From WVYX01 sp039586815 (lineage in GTDB: Bacteria; Gemmatimonadota; Gemmatimonadetes; Gemmatimonadales; GWC2-71-9), in the NCBI GenBank assembly GCA_039586815.1, contig JBDHJR010000016.1, forward strand, positions 22,405 through 86,404: a DNA stretch of 64,000 bases, in the 5' to 3' direction. The position numbers and the translations under genes were made by a program. Shown piece by piece: positions 46,636 through 56,217 of the stretch (its first letter is position 1; each line of letters begins with the position of its first letter). The notes beneath the pieces were generated by a model. The model was not told the DNA's origin. It saw nothing but the letters and a program-made list of their open reading frames with translations, and ran no database searches.

Positions 46636-47703
46636 ATGATAGATCTCACGGGTTTGGTTCGACCGCATGTGGTCGAGATGACGAAGCGGGAGGACATCCC
46701 GTTTGCGGCGGAGTTCCGGCTCCAGCCGCTGGAGCGCGGCTACGGCCACACGCTGGGCAACGCGCTGCGCCGCATGCTGCTCTCCTCGCTGCGGGGTGCC
46801 GCCGTTTGGGGCTTCCGGCTCGAGGGCGTGGTACACGAGCACCAGACTGTGCCGGGTGTGGTGGAGGACATCCACCAGATCATCCAGCGGCTCAAGTCGC
46901 TCACGCTGGTGATGGCCGAGGAAGTCGACGAGGCCGTCCTGCAGATCAAGGCGACCAAGGCCGGTCCGGTGACGGCCCAGCAGATCGTCCCGAACGCCGC
47001 GGTGGAGATCGTGCACCCGGGGCACGTGCTGTTCACGCTGCAGGAGGATCGGGAGATCAGCGGCGAGCTGTACGTCAACAAGGGGCGCGGCTACGTCGAG
47101 GCGTCGCAGCACGGCGAGGACCGCTCGTTGCCGGTGGACGTGGTGCGGATCGACGCGGTGTACAATCCGGTGCGGCGCGCCAACTTCACGGTGCAGGAGA
47201 CCCGCGTGGGTCAGCGCACCGACTTCGACAGCCTGAATCTCTCGGTGGAGACCAACGGCGCCATCCCGCCGGAGGACGCGGTGTCCTACGCGGCGGCGCT
47301 GCTCCAGGAGCACGTGCGCCACTTCCTCGACTTCGGCCACCTGCCCATGGTGAGCAGCGAGGCCGAGGGCATGCCCGAGAAGGACAGCGCCGAGCTGAAG
47401 GACCTGCTCGCAAAAGCGATAGACGACTGCGGGCTGTCGGTGCGCTCGATCAACTCGCTCAAGAACTCCGGGATCAGCACGCTGGGCGACCTGGTGGGCT
47501 ACAGCGAGGACGAGCTGCTCAAGGTCAAGAACGTGGGGGAGAAGGCGCTCACCGAGATCGCCGAGATGCTGCAGCGCGAGGGCCTCAACTTCGGCATGAA
47601 GTTCGAGGATCGCGACGGCGACCTGGTGCTGCTCGAGGAGGGCTCGACCCCGGTAGCCATGGCGGCCGCGAGTACCGAGGAGCCGGCGGAGGAGGCACAG
47701 TAG
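46636..47703 (+). CDS. rpoA: RNA polymerase alpha subunit
   Basis: A 355-residue alpha subunit. The N-terminal assembly domain shows LERGYGHTLGNALRRMLLSS and RRANFTVQETRVGQRTDF. The C-terminal domain, which contacts promoters and activators, is SVRSINSLKNSGISTLGDLV with VKNVGEKALTEIAEML. A long acidic, Ala-rich tail of about 30 residues follows (EEGSTPVAMAAASTEEPAEE). Confidence 0.98.
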   Translation: MIDLTGLVRPHVVEMTKREDIPFAAEFRLQPLERGYGHTLGNALRRMLLSSLRGAAVWGFRLEGVVHEHQTVPGVVEDIHQIIQRLKSLTLVMAEEVDEAVLQIKATKAGPVTAQQIVPNAAVEIVHPGHVLFTLQEDREISGELYVNKGRGYVEASQHGEDRSLPVDVVRIDAVYNPVRRANFTVQETRVGQRTDFDSLNLSVETNGAIPPEDAVSYAAALLQEHVRHFLDFGHLPMVSSEAEGMPEKDSAELKDLLAKAIDDCGLSVRSINSLKNSGISTLGDLVGYSEDELLKVKNVGEKALTEIAEMLQREGLNFGMKFEDRDGDLVLLEEGSTPVAMAAASTEEPAEEAQ

Positions 47704-47704
47704 C

Positions 47705-48061
47705 ATGCGGCACCGCAAGAAGGGGCGGCAGCTGAGCCGCACCGCCTCGCACCGCAAGGCCATGCTGCGCAACATGGCGGCCTCGCTGTTCCGCCACGAC
47801 AAGGTGGAGACCACAGCGGCCAAGGCCAAGGAGCTCAGGCCGTACGCCGAGCGGCTCATCACGCTGGCGCGGCGCGGCGACCTGCATGCCCGGCGCCAGG
47901 TGGAGCGCTACATCAAGGACCGGGAGGTGACGGGCCGGCTGTTCAGCGAGATCGGGCCGCGCTTCGCGAGCCGCCCGGGCGGCTACACCCGCATTCTCAA
48001 GCTGGGCCACCGGCAGGGCGACGGGGCCGAGCTGGCCCGAATCGAGCTCCTCGGCGAGTGA
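47705..48061 (+). CDS. rplQ: 50S ribosomal protein L17
   Basis: A 118-residue L17. MRHRKKGRQLSRTASHRKAM and TTAAKAKELRPYAERLITLA are diagnostic. It follows rpoA by one base and ends the operon, with a terminator 28 bases past its stop. Confidence 0.98.
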   Translation: MRHRKKGRQLSRTASHRKAMLRNMAASLFRHDKVETTAAKAKELRPYAERLITLARRGDLHARRQVERYIKDREVTGRLFSEIGPRFASRPGGYTRILKLGHRQGDGAELARIELLGE

Positions 48062-48088
48062 GCCAGTTGCCGAATCCCAGAAACGACG

Positions 48089-48116
48089 ACGGGGACCTGA
48101 CGGTCCCCGTTTTCTT
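48089..48116 (+). terminator. Rho-independent terminator of the ribosomal/rpoA operon
   Basis: ACGGGGACC (48089-48097) pairs with GGTCCCCGT (48102-48110) around TGAC, followed by TTTCTT. It lies between rplQ and the convergent rpmB. Confidence 0.92.
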
Positions 48117-48137
48117 AGCCAATATGAGGCAGTGAGC

Positions 48138-48356
48138 TCAGGCCGAGGCCGCCGCTCCCTGGCCCCGCGGGGCCTTCTGCACGCGGCCGGACTTGATGCA
48201 CTGGGTGCAGGCCCGGATGCGCTTGACCTTGCCGTTCACGACGGCGCGCACGCGCTGCAGATTGGGGTACCAGCGCCTGTTAGTCTTGTTGTTGGCGTGG
48301 CTCACGTGGTGACCGAACCTCGGTCCCTTGCCACAGATATCGCAAATGCGGGACAT
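48138..48356 (-). CDS. rpmB: 50S ribosomal protein L28 (zinc form)
   Basis: A 72-residue L28 on the minus strand: SRICDICGKGPRFGHHVSHA, NNKTNRRWYPNLQRVR and CTQCIKSGRV. The two Cys pairs (CDIC, CTQC) mark the zinc-binding form. It is convergent with rplQ and divergent from gmd. Confidence 0.97.
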   Translation of the reverse strand: MSRICDICGKGPRFGHHVSHANNKTNRRWYPNLQRVRAVVNGKVKRIRACTQCIKSGRVQKAPRGQGAAASA

Positions 48357-48433
48357 CGCGCTCTGCTCGCTATCTTTGTAAGGCCCGGAATTCTAACGAC
48401 CTACGGGCCATAGGACAACCCCGGGGAACTGCT

Positions 48434-49408
48434 ATGCCCACCGCTCTGATCACCGGGATAACGGGCCAGGACGGCTCCTACCTGGCCGAGTTTCTGCTCG
48501 AGAAGGGGTACGAGGTCGTAGGTGTGGTGCGGCGCACGTCGCACGACTCCTACGAACGAATCGGCCACCTGCTCGACCGCCTTACGATCGTGCCGGCCGA
48601 CCTGCTGGACCAGCACTCGCTCACCACGGTGATACGCGACGTCCAGCCGGCCGAGATCTACAACTTGGCGGCCCAGAGCTTCGTGCCCACGAGCTGGAGC
48701 CAGCCGGTGCTGACGGGCGAGTTCACCGCGCTCGGGGTGACGCGCATCCTCGAGGCGATCCGCCTGGCGCACCCCGGAGCACGGTTCTATCAGGCCAGCT
48801 CGTCGGAGATGTTCGGCGCCACGCCGATCACACCGCAGAACGAATCCACACCGTTCTATCCGCGCTCGCCGTACGGCATCGCCAAGGTCTACGGCCACTG
48901 GATCACGGTGAACTACCGCGAGTCGTACGGCCTGTACACGGTGAGCGGCATGCTGTTCAACCACGAGTCGCCGCGCCGCGGGCTGGAGTTCGTGACGCGC
49001 AAGGTCACGGACGCCGTCGCCCGCATCAAGCTCGGGCTCGCCAAGCAGCTCAGGCTGGGCAACCTCGAGGCACGGCGCGACTGGGGCTACGCGGGCGACT
49101 ACGTAGACGTGATGTGGCGCATGCTGCAACAGGACGAGCCCGACGACTACGTGGTGGGGACCGGCAAGACCCACTCCGTGCGCGACCTGGTGGAGGTCGC
49201 CTTCGGGCACGCGGGCCTCGACTGGGAGAGCCACGTGGTCGAGGACCCCTCGCTGATGCGGCCGGCAGAGGTGGAGCGGCTTCAGGCCGACCCGACGAAG
49301 GCCAAGCGGGTTCTTGGGTGGGAGCCCACCGTCAGCTTCGAGGACCTGATCCGCATGATGGTGGACGCCGACCTCGAGCGGCTGCGGAAGGGGAACAACG
49401 CGAGGTGA
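48434..49408 (+). CDS. gmd: GDP-mannose 4,6-dehydratase
   Basis: A 324-residue short-chain dehydrogenase that converts GDP-mannose to GDP-4-keto-6-deoxymannose. NAD(P) binding is ALITGITGQDGSYLAEFLLE; RRTSHDSYERI, NLAAQSFVPTSWSQP, SSEMFGATPITPQNE with the catalytic YGIAK, and GMLFNHESPRRGLEFVTRK are specific for this enzyme. It overlaps the next gene (GTGA), a probable reductase, so the pair should make GDP-D-rhamnose or a related sugar. Confidence 0.93.
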   Translation: MPTALITGITGQDGSYLAEFLLEKGYEVVGVVRRTSHDSYERIGHLLDRLTIVPADLLDQHSLTTVIRDVQPAEIYNLAAQSFVPTSWSQPVLTGEFTALGVTRILEAIRLAHPGARFYQASSSEMFGATPITPQNESTPFYPRSPYGIAKVYGHWITVNYRESYGLYTVSGMLFNHESPRRGLEFVTRKVTDAVARIKLGLAKQLRLGNLEARRDWGYAGDYVDVMWRMLQQDEPDDYVVGTGKTHSVRDLVEVAFGHAGLDWESHVVEDPSLMRPAEVERLQADPTKAKRVLGWEPTVSFEDLIRMMVDADLERLRKGNNAR

Positions 49409-50358
49409 GGGTCCTCGTGACCGGAGCCGACGGATTCGTCGGTTCCTGGCTGGTGCCCAGGCTGCTGGAGGACAGGCACGTGGTGATCGCGGGCGTGCGG
49501 CCTGGCCAACCGCTGTTCGCGGCGGGAGCACCCGCACCGTGGAGCGGAGACGTGCCCGTGGTGCCGTTCGAGCTGCTGGACGCCGCGTCGATCGACGCTG
49601 TGCTGACACGGGGGTTCGATGCGGTGGTGCACCTGGCAGCGGTTTCCTCGGGGGGTGATGCGGGCCGCAATCCCGTCGAGGCGTGGGACATCAATGCCGC
49701 CGGAACGGCACGATTGGCTGACGGGCTCGCCCGCCAGCATCGGACCGGCGCGGGCGATCCGGTGCTCCTGCTCGCGTCAACGGCCGAGGTGTACGGCACC
49801 GGACCGGACGAGCCCCGGGTGGAGACCGACGCTACACAGCCTTGCTCCCCGTACGCCGCTTCCAAGCTCGCTGCCGAAACGGCGATCCTGGAAGCGTACC
49901 GGCGCACCGGTCTCCGGGCGATCATCGCGCGGGCGTTCGCACACACCGGCAAGGGTCAGGACACGCGCTTCGTCGTACCGGCCTTCGCGCGGCGGCTGCT
50001 CGAGGCCAAGAAGACGGGCGCGAAAGGCGTCAAGGTCGGCAACCTCACTCCCGTGCGGGAGTTCATGCACGTGTCTGACGTGGTGAACGCATACGCCGTA
50101 CTGTTGCAGCGGGGTGAGGCGGGAGAGACTTACAACGTCGCGTCCGGTCGCGCGGTCAGCCTCAGCGAGTTGTTCGGCATGCTCGCGACGATTGTGGGAC
50201 ATCCGGCGCAGCCGGAGACCGACCCCGATCTGGTGCGCCCGGCCGACATTCAGTATCTGGTGGGAGACAGCACCAAGCTCAGGCAGTTGACCGGATGGGA
50301 GCCGAAGGTCGCACTGGAGGAGACCCTGGCAGAGGTCGTGGATGCCCAAGCGCACTGA
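49405..50358 (+). CDS. rmd: NAD-dependent epimerase/dehydratase, probable GDP-4-keto-6-deoxymannose reductase
   Basis: A 317-residue enzyme with NAD(P)-binding VRVLVTGADGFVGSWLVPRL and the catalytic YAASK. AFAHTGKGQDTRFVVPAFARR and GNLTPVREFMHVSDVVNAY match the RMD group, which reduces the Gmd product to GDP-D-rhamnose. Start is GTG 49405. The final residues overlap carB by 17 bases. Another 6-deoxysugar reductase or epimerase is possible. Confidence 0.82.
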   Translation: MRVLVTGADGFVGSWLVPRLLEDRHVVIAGVRPGQPLFAAGAPAPWSGDVPVVPFELLDAASIDAVLTRGFDAVVHLAAVSSGGDAGRNPVEAWDINAAGTARLADGLARQHRTGAGDPVLLLASTAEVYGTGPDEPRVETDATQPCSPYAASKLAAETAILEAYRRTGLRAIIARAFAHTGKGQDTRFVVPAFARRLLEAKKTGAKGVKVGNLTPVREFMHVSDVVNAYAVLLQRGEAGETYNVASGRAVSLSELFGMLATIVGHPAQPETDPDLVRPADIQYLVGDSTKLRQLTGWEPKVALEETLAEVVDAQAH

Positions 50359-53300
50359 CATCGAGACGATCCTGCTGATCGGCTCGGGCCCGATCGTCAT
50401 CGGGCAGGCCGCGGAGTTCGACTACTCCGGCACGCAGGCGGTGAAGGCCCTGCACGCCGGAGTGGGTGGCGCAGGTGATCGAGCGCGAGCGGCCCGACGC
50501 GCTGCTGCCCACGATGGGCGGCCAGACGGCGCTCAACGTGGCCATGCAGCTGGTGAGCGACGGCACGCTCGAGAAGTTCGGCGTGGAGCTGATCGGCGCC
50601 AACGAGCGCGCCATCCTCATGGCGGAGGACCGGCGCGAGTTCGGCGACGCCATGGAGCGCATCGGGCTCGCGGTGCCGCGCGGCGGAGTGGCCGGATCGC
50701 ACGAGGAGGCGATGCGGCTGGTGGAGGAGGTGGGCTACCCCGCCATCATCCGGCCGTCGTTCACGCTGGGCGGCACCGGCGGCGGCGTCGCGTACAACCG
50801 CGAGGAGTACGAGGAGCAGGTGCGCCGTGCGCTCGACCTCTCGCCGGTGGGCGCAGCGCTCATCGAGCAGTCGGTGATAGGGTGGAAGGAGTTCGAGCTG
50901 GAGGTGATGCGCGACGGCCGCGACAACGTGGTGATCGTGTGCTCCATCGAGAACTTCGACCCGATGGGTGTGCACACGGGTGATTCGATCACCGTGGCCC
51001 CCGCCATGACCCTCACCGACCGCGAGTACCAGGTGATGCGCGACGCGTCGATCGCGATCATCCGCGAGGTTGGGGTGGAGGCGGGCGGCTGCAACATACA
51101 GTTCGCGCTGAATCCCGCGAACGGCGAGATGCTCGCCATCGAGATGAACCCGCGGGTGTCCCGCTCTTCGGCGCTCGCATCCAAGGCCACGGGGTTCCCC
51201 ATCGCGCGCATCGGCACCAAGGTCGCGGTGGGATACACCCTCGACGAGCTGCCCAACGACATCACCAAGACCACGCCCGCCTCGTTCGAGCCGGTGCTGG
51301 ACTACGTGGTGGTGAAGTTCCCGCGCTTCGCGTTCGAGAAATTCCCCACCGCCGACCACCGGCTTACCACGCAGATGAAGTCGGTGGGCGAGTCGATGGC
51401 CATCGGGCGCACCTTCAAGGAGGCGTTCCAGAAGGGCCTGCGCGCGCTGGAGGTGTCGCGGCCCGGCTGGGTGATCGGCGAGACCCTGGAGGACGACCGC
51501 CTCGAGTCGGATGATCCCGCGGAGATCAAGCTCGCACTGCGCACCCCCACCTCGGAGCGCATCTTCCAGCTCAAGCGCGCCATGCTGGCGCGCATCCCCA
51601 TCGAGGAGATCGCCGGGCTCACGGGGATCGACCGCTGGTTCCTGGCGCAGCTGCACGACCTGGTCGAGGCGGAGGACCGCTTCCGCGGCGCCGAGTCGGT
51701 GGTCGACGAGCATCTGCTGCGGCGCATGAAGCGACTCGGGTTCTCCGACCGGCAGCTGGCCGACCTGCGCGGCATCGGCGAGGACGAGATCCGCGAGCTG
51801 CGCTGGCGGCTCGACATTCACCCCGCCTACAAGGTGGTGGACACCTGCGCCGGTGAGTTTCCCTCGGCCACCCCCTACTACTACTCCTCGTACGAGGAGG
51901 AGAACGAGTCGCAGCCGCTGGGGCAGGACGGGATTGTGATCCTGGGCAGCGGGCCCAACCGCATCGGCCAGGGGGTGGAGTTCGACTACTGCTGCGTGCG
52001 GGCCGGGCTGGCGCTCAGGGAGCTGGGCTACAAGACCATCATGGTCAACTCCAACCCCGAGACCGTATCCACCGACTTCGACATCTCGGACAAGCTCTAC
52101 TTCGAGCCGCTCACGCTGGAGGATGTACTGGAGATCGTGCGCGTCGAGCAGGCGCGCGGCGTGATAGTGCAGCTCGGCGGCCAGACGCCGCTCAAGCTGG
52201 CCAAGGGACTCGAGGCCGCGGGCATCTCCATCCTCGGCACGAGTCCGGACGCGATCGACGTCGCGGAGGACCGCCGCCGCTTCGAGGCGCTGGCCCGCGA
52301 GCTGAAGGTGACGCAGCCCCCCAACGGCACGGTGACCGGCGAAGACGAGGCCATCGGGGTGGCAGCCGAGGTGGGATACCCCGTGCTGGTGCGCCCCTCC
52401 TACGTGCTGGGCGGCCGCGCCATGGAGATCGTGTACGACGAGGCGTCGCTGCGCAATTACTTCCGGCACGCCGTGCGGGCCTCACCGGAGCACCCGGTGC
52501 TCATCGACCGCTTCCTCGAGGACGCGTTCGAGGCCGACGTGGATGCAATCTCCGACGGCAAGCGTTGCGTGATCGGCGGAGTGATGCAGCACATCGAGGA
52601 CGCCGGTGTGCATTCGGGCGACTCGGCGTGCGTGCTGCCGCCGTATCTGCTGGAGGAGCACCATGTGGAGGAGATGCGGCGCCGCACCAAGGCCTTTGCC
52701 GAGGCGCTCGGAGTGGTGGGGCTGATCAACGTGCAGTACGCCGTGCGGGACGGCACCGTTTACGTGCTGGAGGTGAACCCGCGCGGCTCGCGCACCGTTC
52801 CGTTCGTGAGCAAGGCGACGGGTGTGCCGCTGGCGAAGCTGGCTGCGGCCGTGATGTCCGGGCGCACCCTCGACGAGCTGGGAGTGGGCGACGAGGTCCC
52901 CATGCCTTACGTGGCCGTGAAGGAGGCGGTCTTCCCCTTCTCCAAGCTCCCCAACGTGGACACGCTGTTGGGACCGGAGATGCGCTCGACCGGCGAAGTC
53001 ATGGGCATCGCCGACTCGTTCGGGATGGCCTTCGCCAAGGCCCAGCTCGCAGCCGACCAGGGCCTCCCCCTGGAGGGCGGCGTGTTCGTCACGGTGAACG
53101 ACCTGGACAAGCCCACGGTGCTGCCGATCGTGCGCCGCTTCCACGAGATGGGCTTCAAGGTGTACGCCACCGAGGGCACATCACGCTACCTGCGGGCGCG
53201 CGGCATTCCCACCGAGTTCGTCACCAAGGTGTACGAGGGACGGCCCAACCCGGCCGACCTCATCGTCTCGGGTGACGTGAAGCTCCTGATCAACACGCCC

Positions 53301-53585
53301 CTCGGAAAGCTCACGCAGCGCGACGACTACTACATCCGCCGTGCCGCACTGCAGCACCGCGTGCCGTACATGACCACCATGTCGGCGGCGAGCGCAGCGT
53401 GTGATGCGGTGTTGGCCCTCAAGAGCCGCAGCGGTGGGGTGAGGTGCCTGCAGGAGTGGTATGAGATAGCGCGGGGGCTCCCCGCTGCCGCCCAGACGCC
53501 CGCGGGAAGCGTACGGCACGATGCCGCGACCATCTCACCCAGCACCGCGTCAGGTGAGCGTGCAGCCCGGGAGCGCGGGGCGTGA
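50342..53585 (+). CDS. carB: Carbamoyl-phosphate synthase large subunit, with an apparent internal deletion and frameshift
   Basis: The ATP-grasp subunit making carbamoyl phosphate for pyrimidine and arginine synthesis. The start ATG 50342 gives PKRTDIETILLIGSGPIVIG and FDYSGTQAVKAL, then the frame is lost. The other frame resumes near 50454 with TPEWVAQVIERERPDALLPT and is open to 53585. About 32 codons of the usual GYRV-NSNPATIMTD stretch (first ATP-grasp N-terminal part) are missing, and the count is not a multiple of three. Everything else looks intact, including both ATP-grasp halves and the C-terminal domain (GFKVYATEGTSRYL). It may be an assembly gap or a real broken gene. murB overlaps its stop. 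Confidence 0.9.
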
Positions 53586-54505
53586 CCACCACGGCGCTGC
53601 GCGAGCTGGCGTCGCGCATTCGCGGTGAGGTGCTGCTCGACGAACCGCTCGCCGGGCACACGACCTACCGCATCGGCGGGCCGGCGGCGGCCATGGTGCT
53701 GCCATCGACCAGCGAAGACGTGGTGCACGCGCTCGTCTTCGCGGCCGAGACAGGCACGCGATGGCTGGCGCTCGGCCTCGGTTCCAACGTATTGATCTCG
53801 GATCGGGGCTTCGACGGGATCGTGATCCGGCTGGGCAAGGGCCTGGACGCGGTGCAGCACGGCGCCGACGGCGACGCGACGCGCTGGACGGTCGGCGCGG
53901 GCGTGCCGACGCCGCTCTTGGCGCGGCAGACGGCCAAGGCGGGCCTCGCCGGAGTGCACCGGCTCATTGGCGTGCCGGGCACCGTGGGCGGTGGCGTGTT
54001 CATGAACGCGGGTGCGCACGGTCAGGATTTCTCGCAGGTGACGCTTGGCGTGGAGTTGGTGGCGCCCGATGGGACGGTGGGATCGCTGCCGGGTGCGGAG
54101 GTGCCCTGGGAGTACCGCTCCAGTGGTCTTCACGGCAGCGTGGTCATTGGCGCCACTCTGCAGCTGACTCCGGCTGATCCGAAGCAACTCCACGAGGAGA
54201 TCGAGCAACACCTTCGCTGGCGTAAGGCCGGGACTCCGTTCAACGAGCCTTGCTGTGGGTCGGTCTTCAGGAATCCCGCCGCGGCGACCGCGGAATCCCG
54301 CACCGCCGGCCAGCTCATCGACGGGCTGGGTCTCAAGGGTCATCGCGTCGGCGGCGCACGGGTTTCGCCCAAGCACGCCAACTACATCGTGAACAGCGGT
54401 GATGCAACCGCCGGCGATGTGCTGGCGCTGATCGAGCAGGTGCGGGAGAAGGTATTCGCGGAATACGGAGTCGAGCTCCAGCTGGAAGTGCAGGTGATCG
54501 AATGA
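53582..54505 (+). CDS. murB: UDP-N-acetylmuramate dehydrogenase
   Basis: A 307-residue FAD enzyme that reduces UDP-GlcNAc-enolpyruvate to UDP-MurNAc. FAD-binding text is TTYRIGGPAAAMVLP, LGLGSNVLISDRGFDGIVI and GVPGTVGGGVFMNAGAHG. The catalytic Ser lies in CCGSVFRNP, and the catalytic Glu region is in the last residues (LQLEVQVIE). It starts at GTG 53582 inside the carB stop and overlaps the next acetyltransferase by 4 bases. Confidence 0.95.
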   Translation: MTTTALRELASRIRGEVLLDEPLAGHTTYRIGGPAAAMVLPSTSEDVVHALVFAAETGTRWLALGLGSNVLISDRGFDGIVIRLGKGLDAVQHGADGDATRWTVGAGVPTPLLARQTAKAGLAGVHRLIGVPGTVGGGVFMNAGAHGQDFSQVTLGVELVAPDGTVGSLPGAEVPWEYRSSGLHGSVVIGATLQLTPADPKQLHEEIEQHLRWRKAGTPFNEPCCGSVFRNPAAATAESRTAGQLIDGLGLKGHRVGGARVSPKHANYIVNSGDATAGDVLALIEQVREKVFAEYGVELQLEVQVIE

Positions 54506-55071
54506 CGGACTACTTCGTGCACGAGAGCTCCTACGTTGACGACGGCGCAACCGTCGGTGAGGGCACCAAGATCTGGCATTTCTGCCACGTGATGCCCGGG
54601 GCCGAGATCGGCGCGGGGTGCAGCCTGGGGCAGAACGTTGTCGTCATGCCGGGCACGAAGATCGGCAACAACGTGAAGATCCAGAACAACGTGTCGATCT
54701 ACGAGGGGGTGGTGCTGGAGGACGACGTGTTCTGCGGTCCGTCGTGCGTGTTCACCAACGTGACCACACCGCGGAGCCACGTGTCGCGCCGAGCCGAGTA
54801 CGTACAGACACTGGTGCGCCGCGGTGCGACGATCGGCGCCAATGCCACCGTGGTGTGCGGCATCACCATGGGGGAGTTCGCGTTCGTGGGCGCGGGAGCG
54901 GTGGTCACCTCCGACGTACCGGCGCACGCCCTCATGGTGGGAGTCCCTGCCCGGCGCGTCGGCTGGATGTGCCACTGCGGGGAGCGGCTGCACGTCACCG
55001 CAGGCGAGGCGGCGTGCGAGCGCTGCGGCTCGCGCTTCCGCGAGGTGGACGGCCGGCTGTCGGCCTTGTAA
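54502..55071 (+). CDS. wbpD: Left-handed-beta-helix acetyltransferase (WbpD/WlbB-like)
   Basis: A 189-residue hexapeptide-repeat enzyme (VHESSYVDDGATVGEGTKIW, IGNNVKIQNNVSIYEGVVLE, VFTNVTTPRSHVSRR). This set matches UDP-2-acetamido-3-amino-glucuronate N-acetyltransferase, which makes the 3-acetamido group. It has an unusual C-terminal zinc-ribbon extension (CHCGERLHVTAGEAACERCG). The next genes encode the matching aminotransferase and dehydrogenases, so the pathway to UDP-2,3-diacetamido-2,3-dideoxy-glucuronate is complete here. Confidence 0.86.
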   Translation: MTDYFVHESSYVDDGATVGEGTKIWHFCHVMPGAEIGAGCSLGQNVVVMPGTKIGNNVKIQNNVSIYEGVVLEDDVFCGPSCVFTNVTTPRSHVSRRAEYVQTLVRRGATIGANATVVCGITMGEFAFVGAGAVVTSDVPAHALMVGVPARRVGWMCHCGERLHVTAGEAACERCGSRFREVDGRLSAL

Positions 55072-55095
55072 GTTTCTGTCTTTCTTACACTTGGA

Positions 55096-56217
55096 ATGAC
55101 CGTGAAGGTACCGCTCCTGGACCTCAAGGCCCAGCTCGAAGCGATTAGGGACGAGGTGCTGCCGGCCCTGATGGAAGTGGTCGAGAGCCAGCGCTTCATC
55201 ATGGGCGACCAGGTGCGCGACCTGGAGGCGGCGGTCGCTGCGGCCAGCGGGGCCCGGTTCGGCGTTGCCTGTGCCTCCGGGACCGACGCGCTACTACTCT
55301 CCTTCAAGACGCTGGCACTGGCACCGGGCGACGAGGTCATTACGACCCCGTTCACGTTCTTCGCCACTGCCGGGGCGATCCACAATGCCGGTGGCACGCC
55401 GGTGTTCGTGGACATAGATCCCGCCACGTTCAATCTGATCCCCGAGCAGGTTGCGGCGGCGATCACGCCGCGCACCAGGGCCATCGTGCCGGTGCACCTG
55501 TTCGGGCAGCTCGCGCCGATCGAAGCCATCATGGCGCTGGCGGACGAGCGCGGCCTTGCCGTAATCGAGGACGCCGCGCAGGCCATCGGCGCGCGGCGCA
55601 AGATCGACGGCGTGTGGCGCCGCGCCGGCGAGCTGGGCACCACCGGCGCCTTCTCGTTCTTCCCCAGCAAGAACCTGGGCGCGTGGGGTGACGGGGGGAT
55701 GATCGTCACCCAGGACGAGGACCTCGCCGAGCGCATGCGCAGGCTGCGTACGCACGGCGGGGCCAAGCAGTACCATCACGACGAGGTCGGGACCAACAGC
55801 CGGCTGGATACGCTCCAGGCGGCGGTGTTGCTCACCAAGCTCGCGCATCTGCCGGCGTGGAGCGCCGCCCGGCGCGAGAACGCGGAAGCCTACACCGAGG
55901 CCCTGAGCGGGGTGGACGGCGTGGTGCCGCCGGCGGTGGACCCCGCGAACGAGCACATCTACCATCAATACACGATCCGCGCCGCGCGACGCGACGAGCT
56001 CAAGCAGCATCTGGGCGAGCGAGGAATTGGCAGCGCCGTTTACTATCCCAAGGCGCTGCACCGGCAGCCGTGCTTCGCACCGCTGGGCTATGCAGAGGGC
56101 AGCCTGCCAGAGGCCGAGCGGGCGTGCGACGAGGTGCTGTCTCTCCCGGTGTACCCGGAGCTGGCGCCGGAGCAGCGTGACGCGGTGATCGACGCGATAA
56201 CGGAGTTCTATCGATGA
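55096..56217 (+). CDS. wbpE: DegT/DnrJ/EryC1/StrS aminotransferase (WbpE-like)
   Basis: A 373-residue PLP sugar aminotransferase. The PLP Lys, near residue 190, lies in FSFFPSKNLGAWGDGG. Conserved text includes SGTDALLLSFKTLALAPGDE, TPFTFFATAGAIHNAGGTP and EDAAQAIGARRK. With the acetyltransferase upstream and the dehydrogenase fusion downstream it should aminate UDP-2-acetamido-3-keto-glucuronate at C3. The 4-base overlap with the next gene supports this. Confidence 0.87.
   Translation: MTVKVPLLDLKAQLEAIRDEVLPALMEVVESQRFIMGDQVRDLEAAVAAASGARFGVACASGTDALLLSFKTLALAPGDEVITTPFTFFATAGAIHNAGGTPVFVDIDPATFNLIPEQVAAAITPRTRAIVPVHLFGQLAPIEAIMALADERGLAVIEDAAQAIGARRKIDGVWRRAGELGTTGAFSFFPSKNLGAWGDGGMIVTQDEDLAERMRRLRTHGGAKQYHHDEVGTNSRLDTLQAAVLLTKLAHLPAWSAARRENAEAYTEALSGVDGVVPPAVDPANEHIYHQYTIRAARRDELKQHLGERGIGSAVYYPKALHRQPCFAPLGYAEGSLPEAERACDEVLSLPVYPELAPEQRDAVIDAITEFYR

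Noticed and set aside
50397..52469. Long open frame on the minus strand opposite carB
   Set aside because: It is antisense to the carB ATP-grasp domain and its protein is His/Arg/Leu-biased with no family features; a high-GC shadow.
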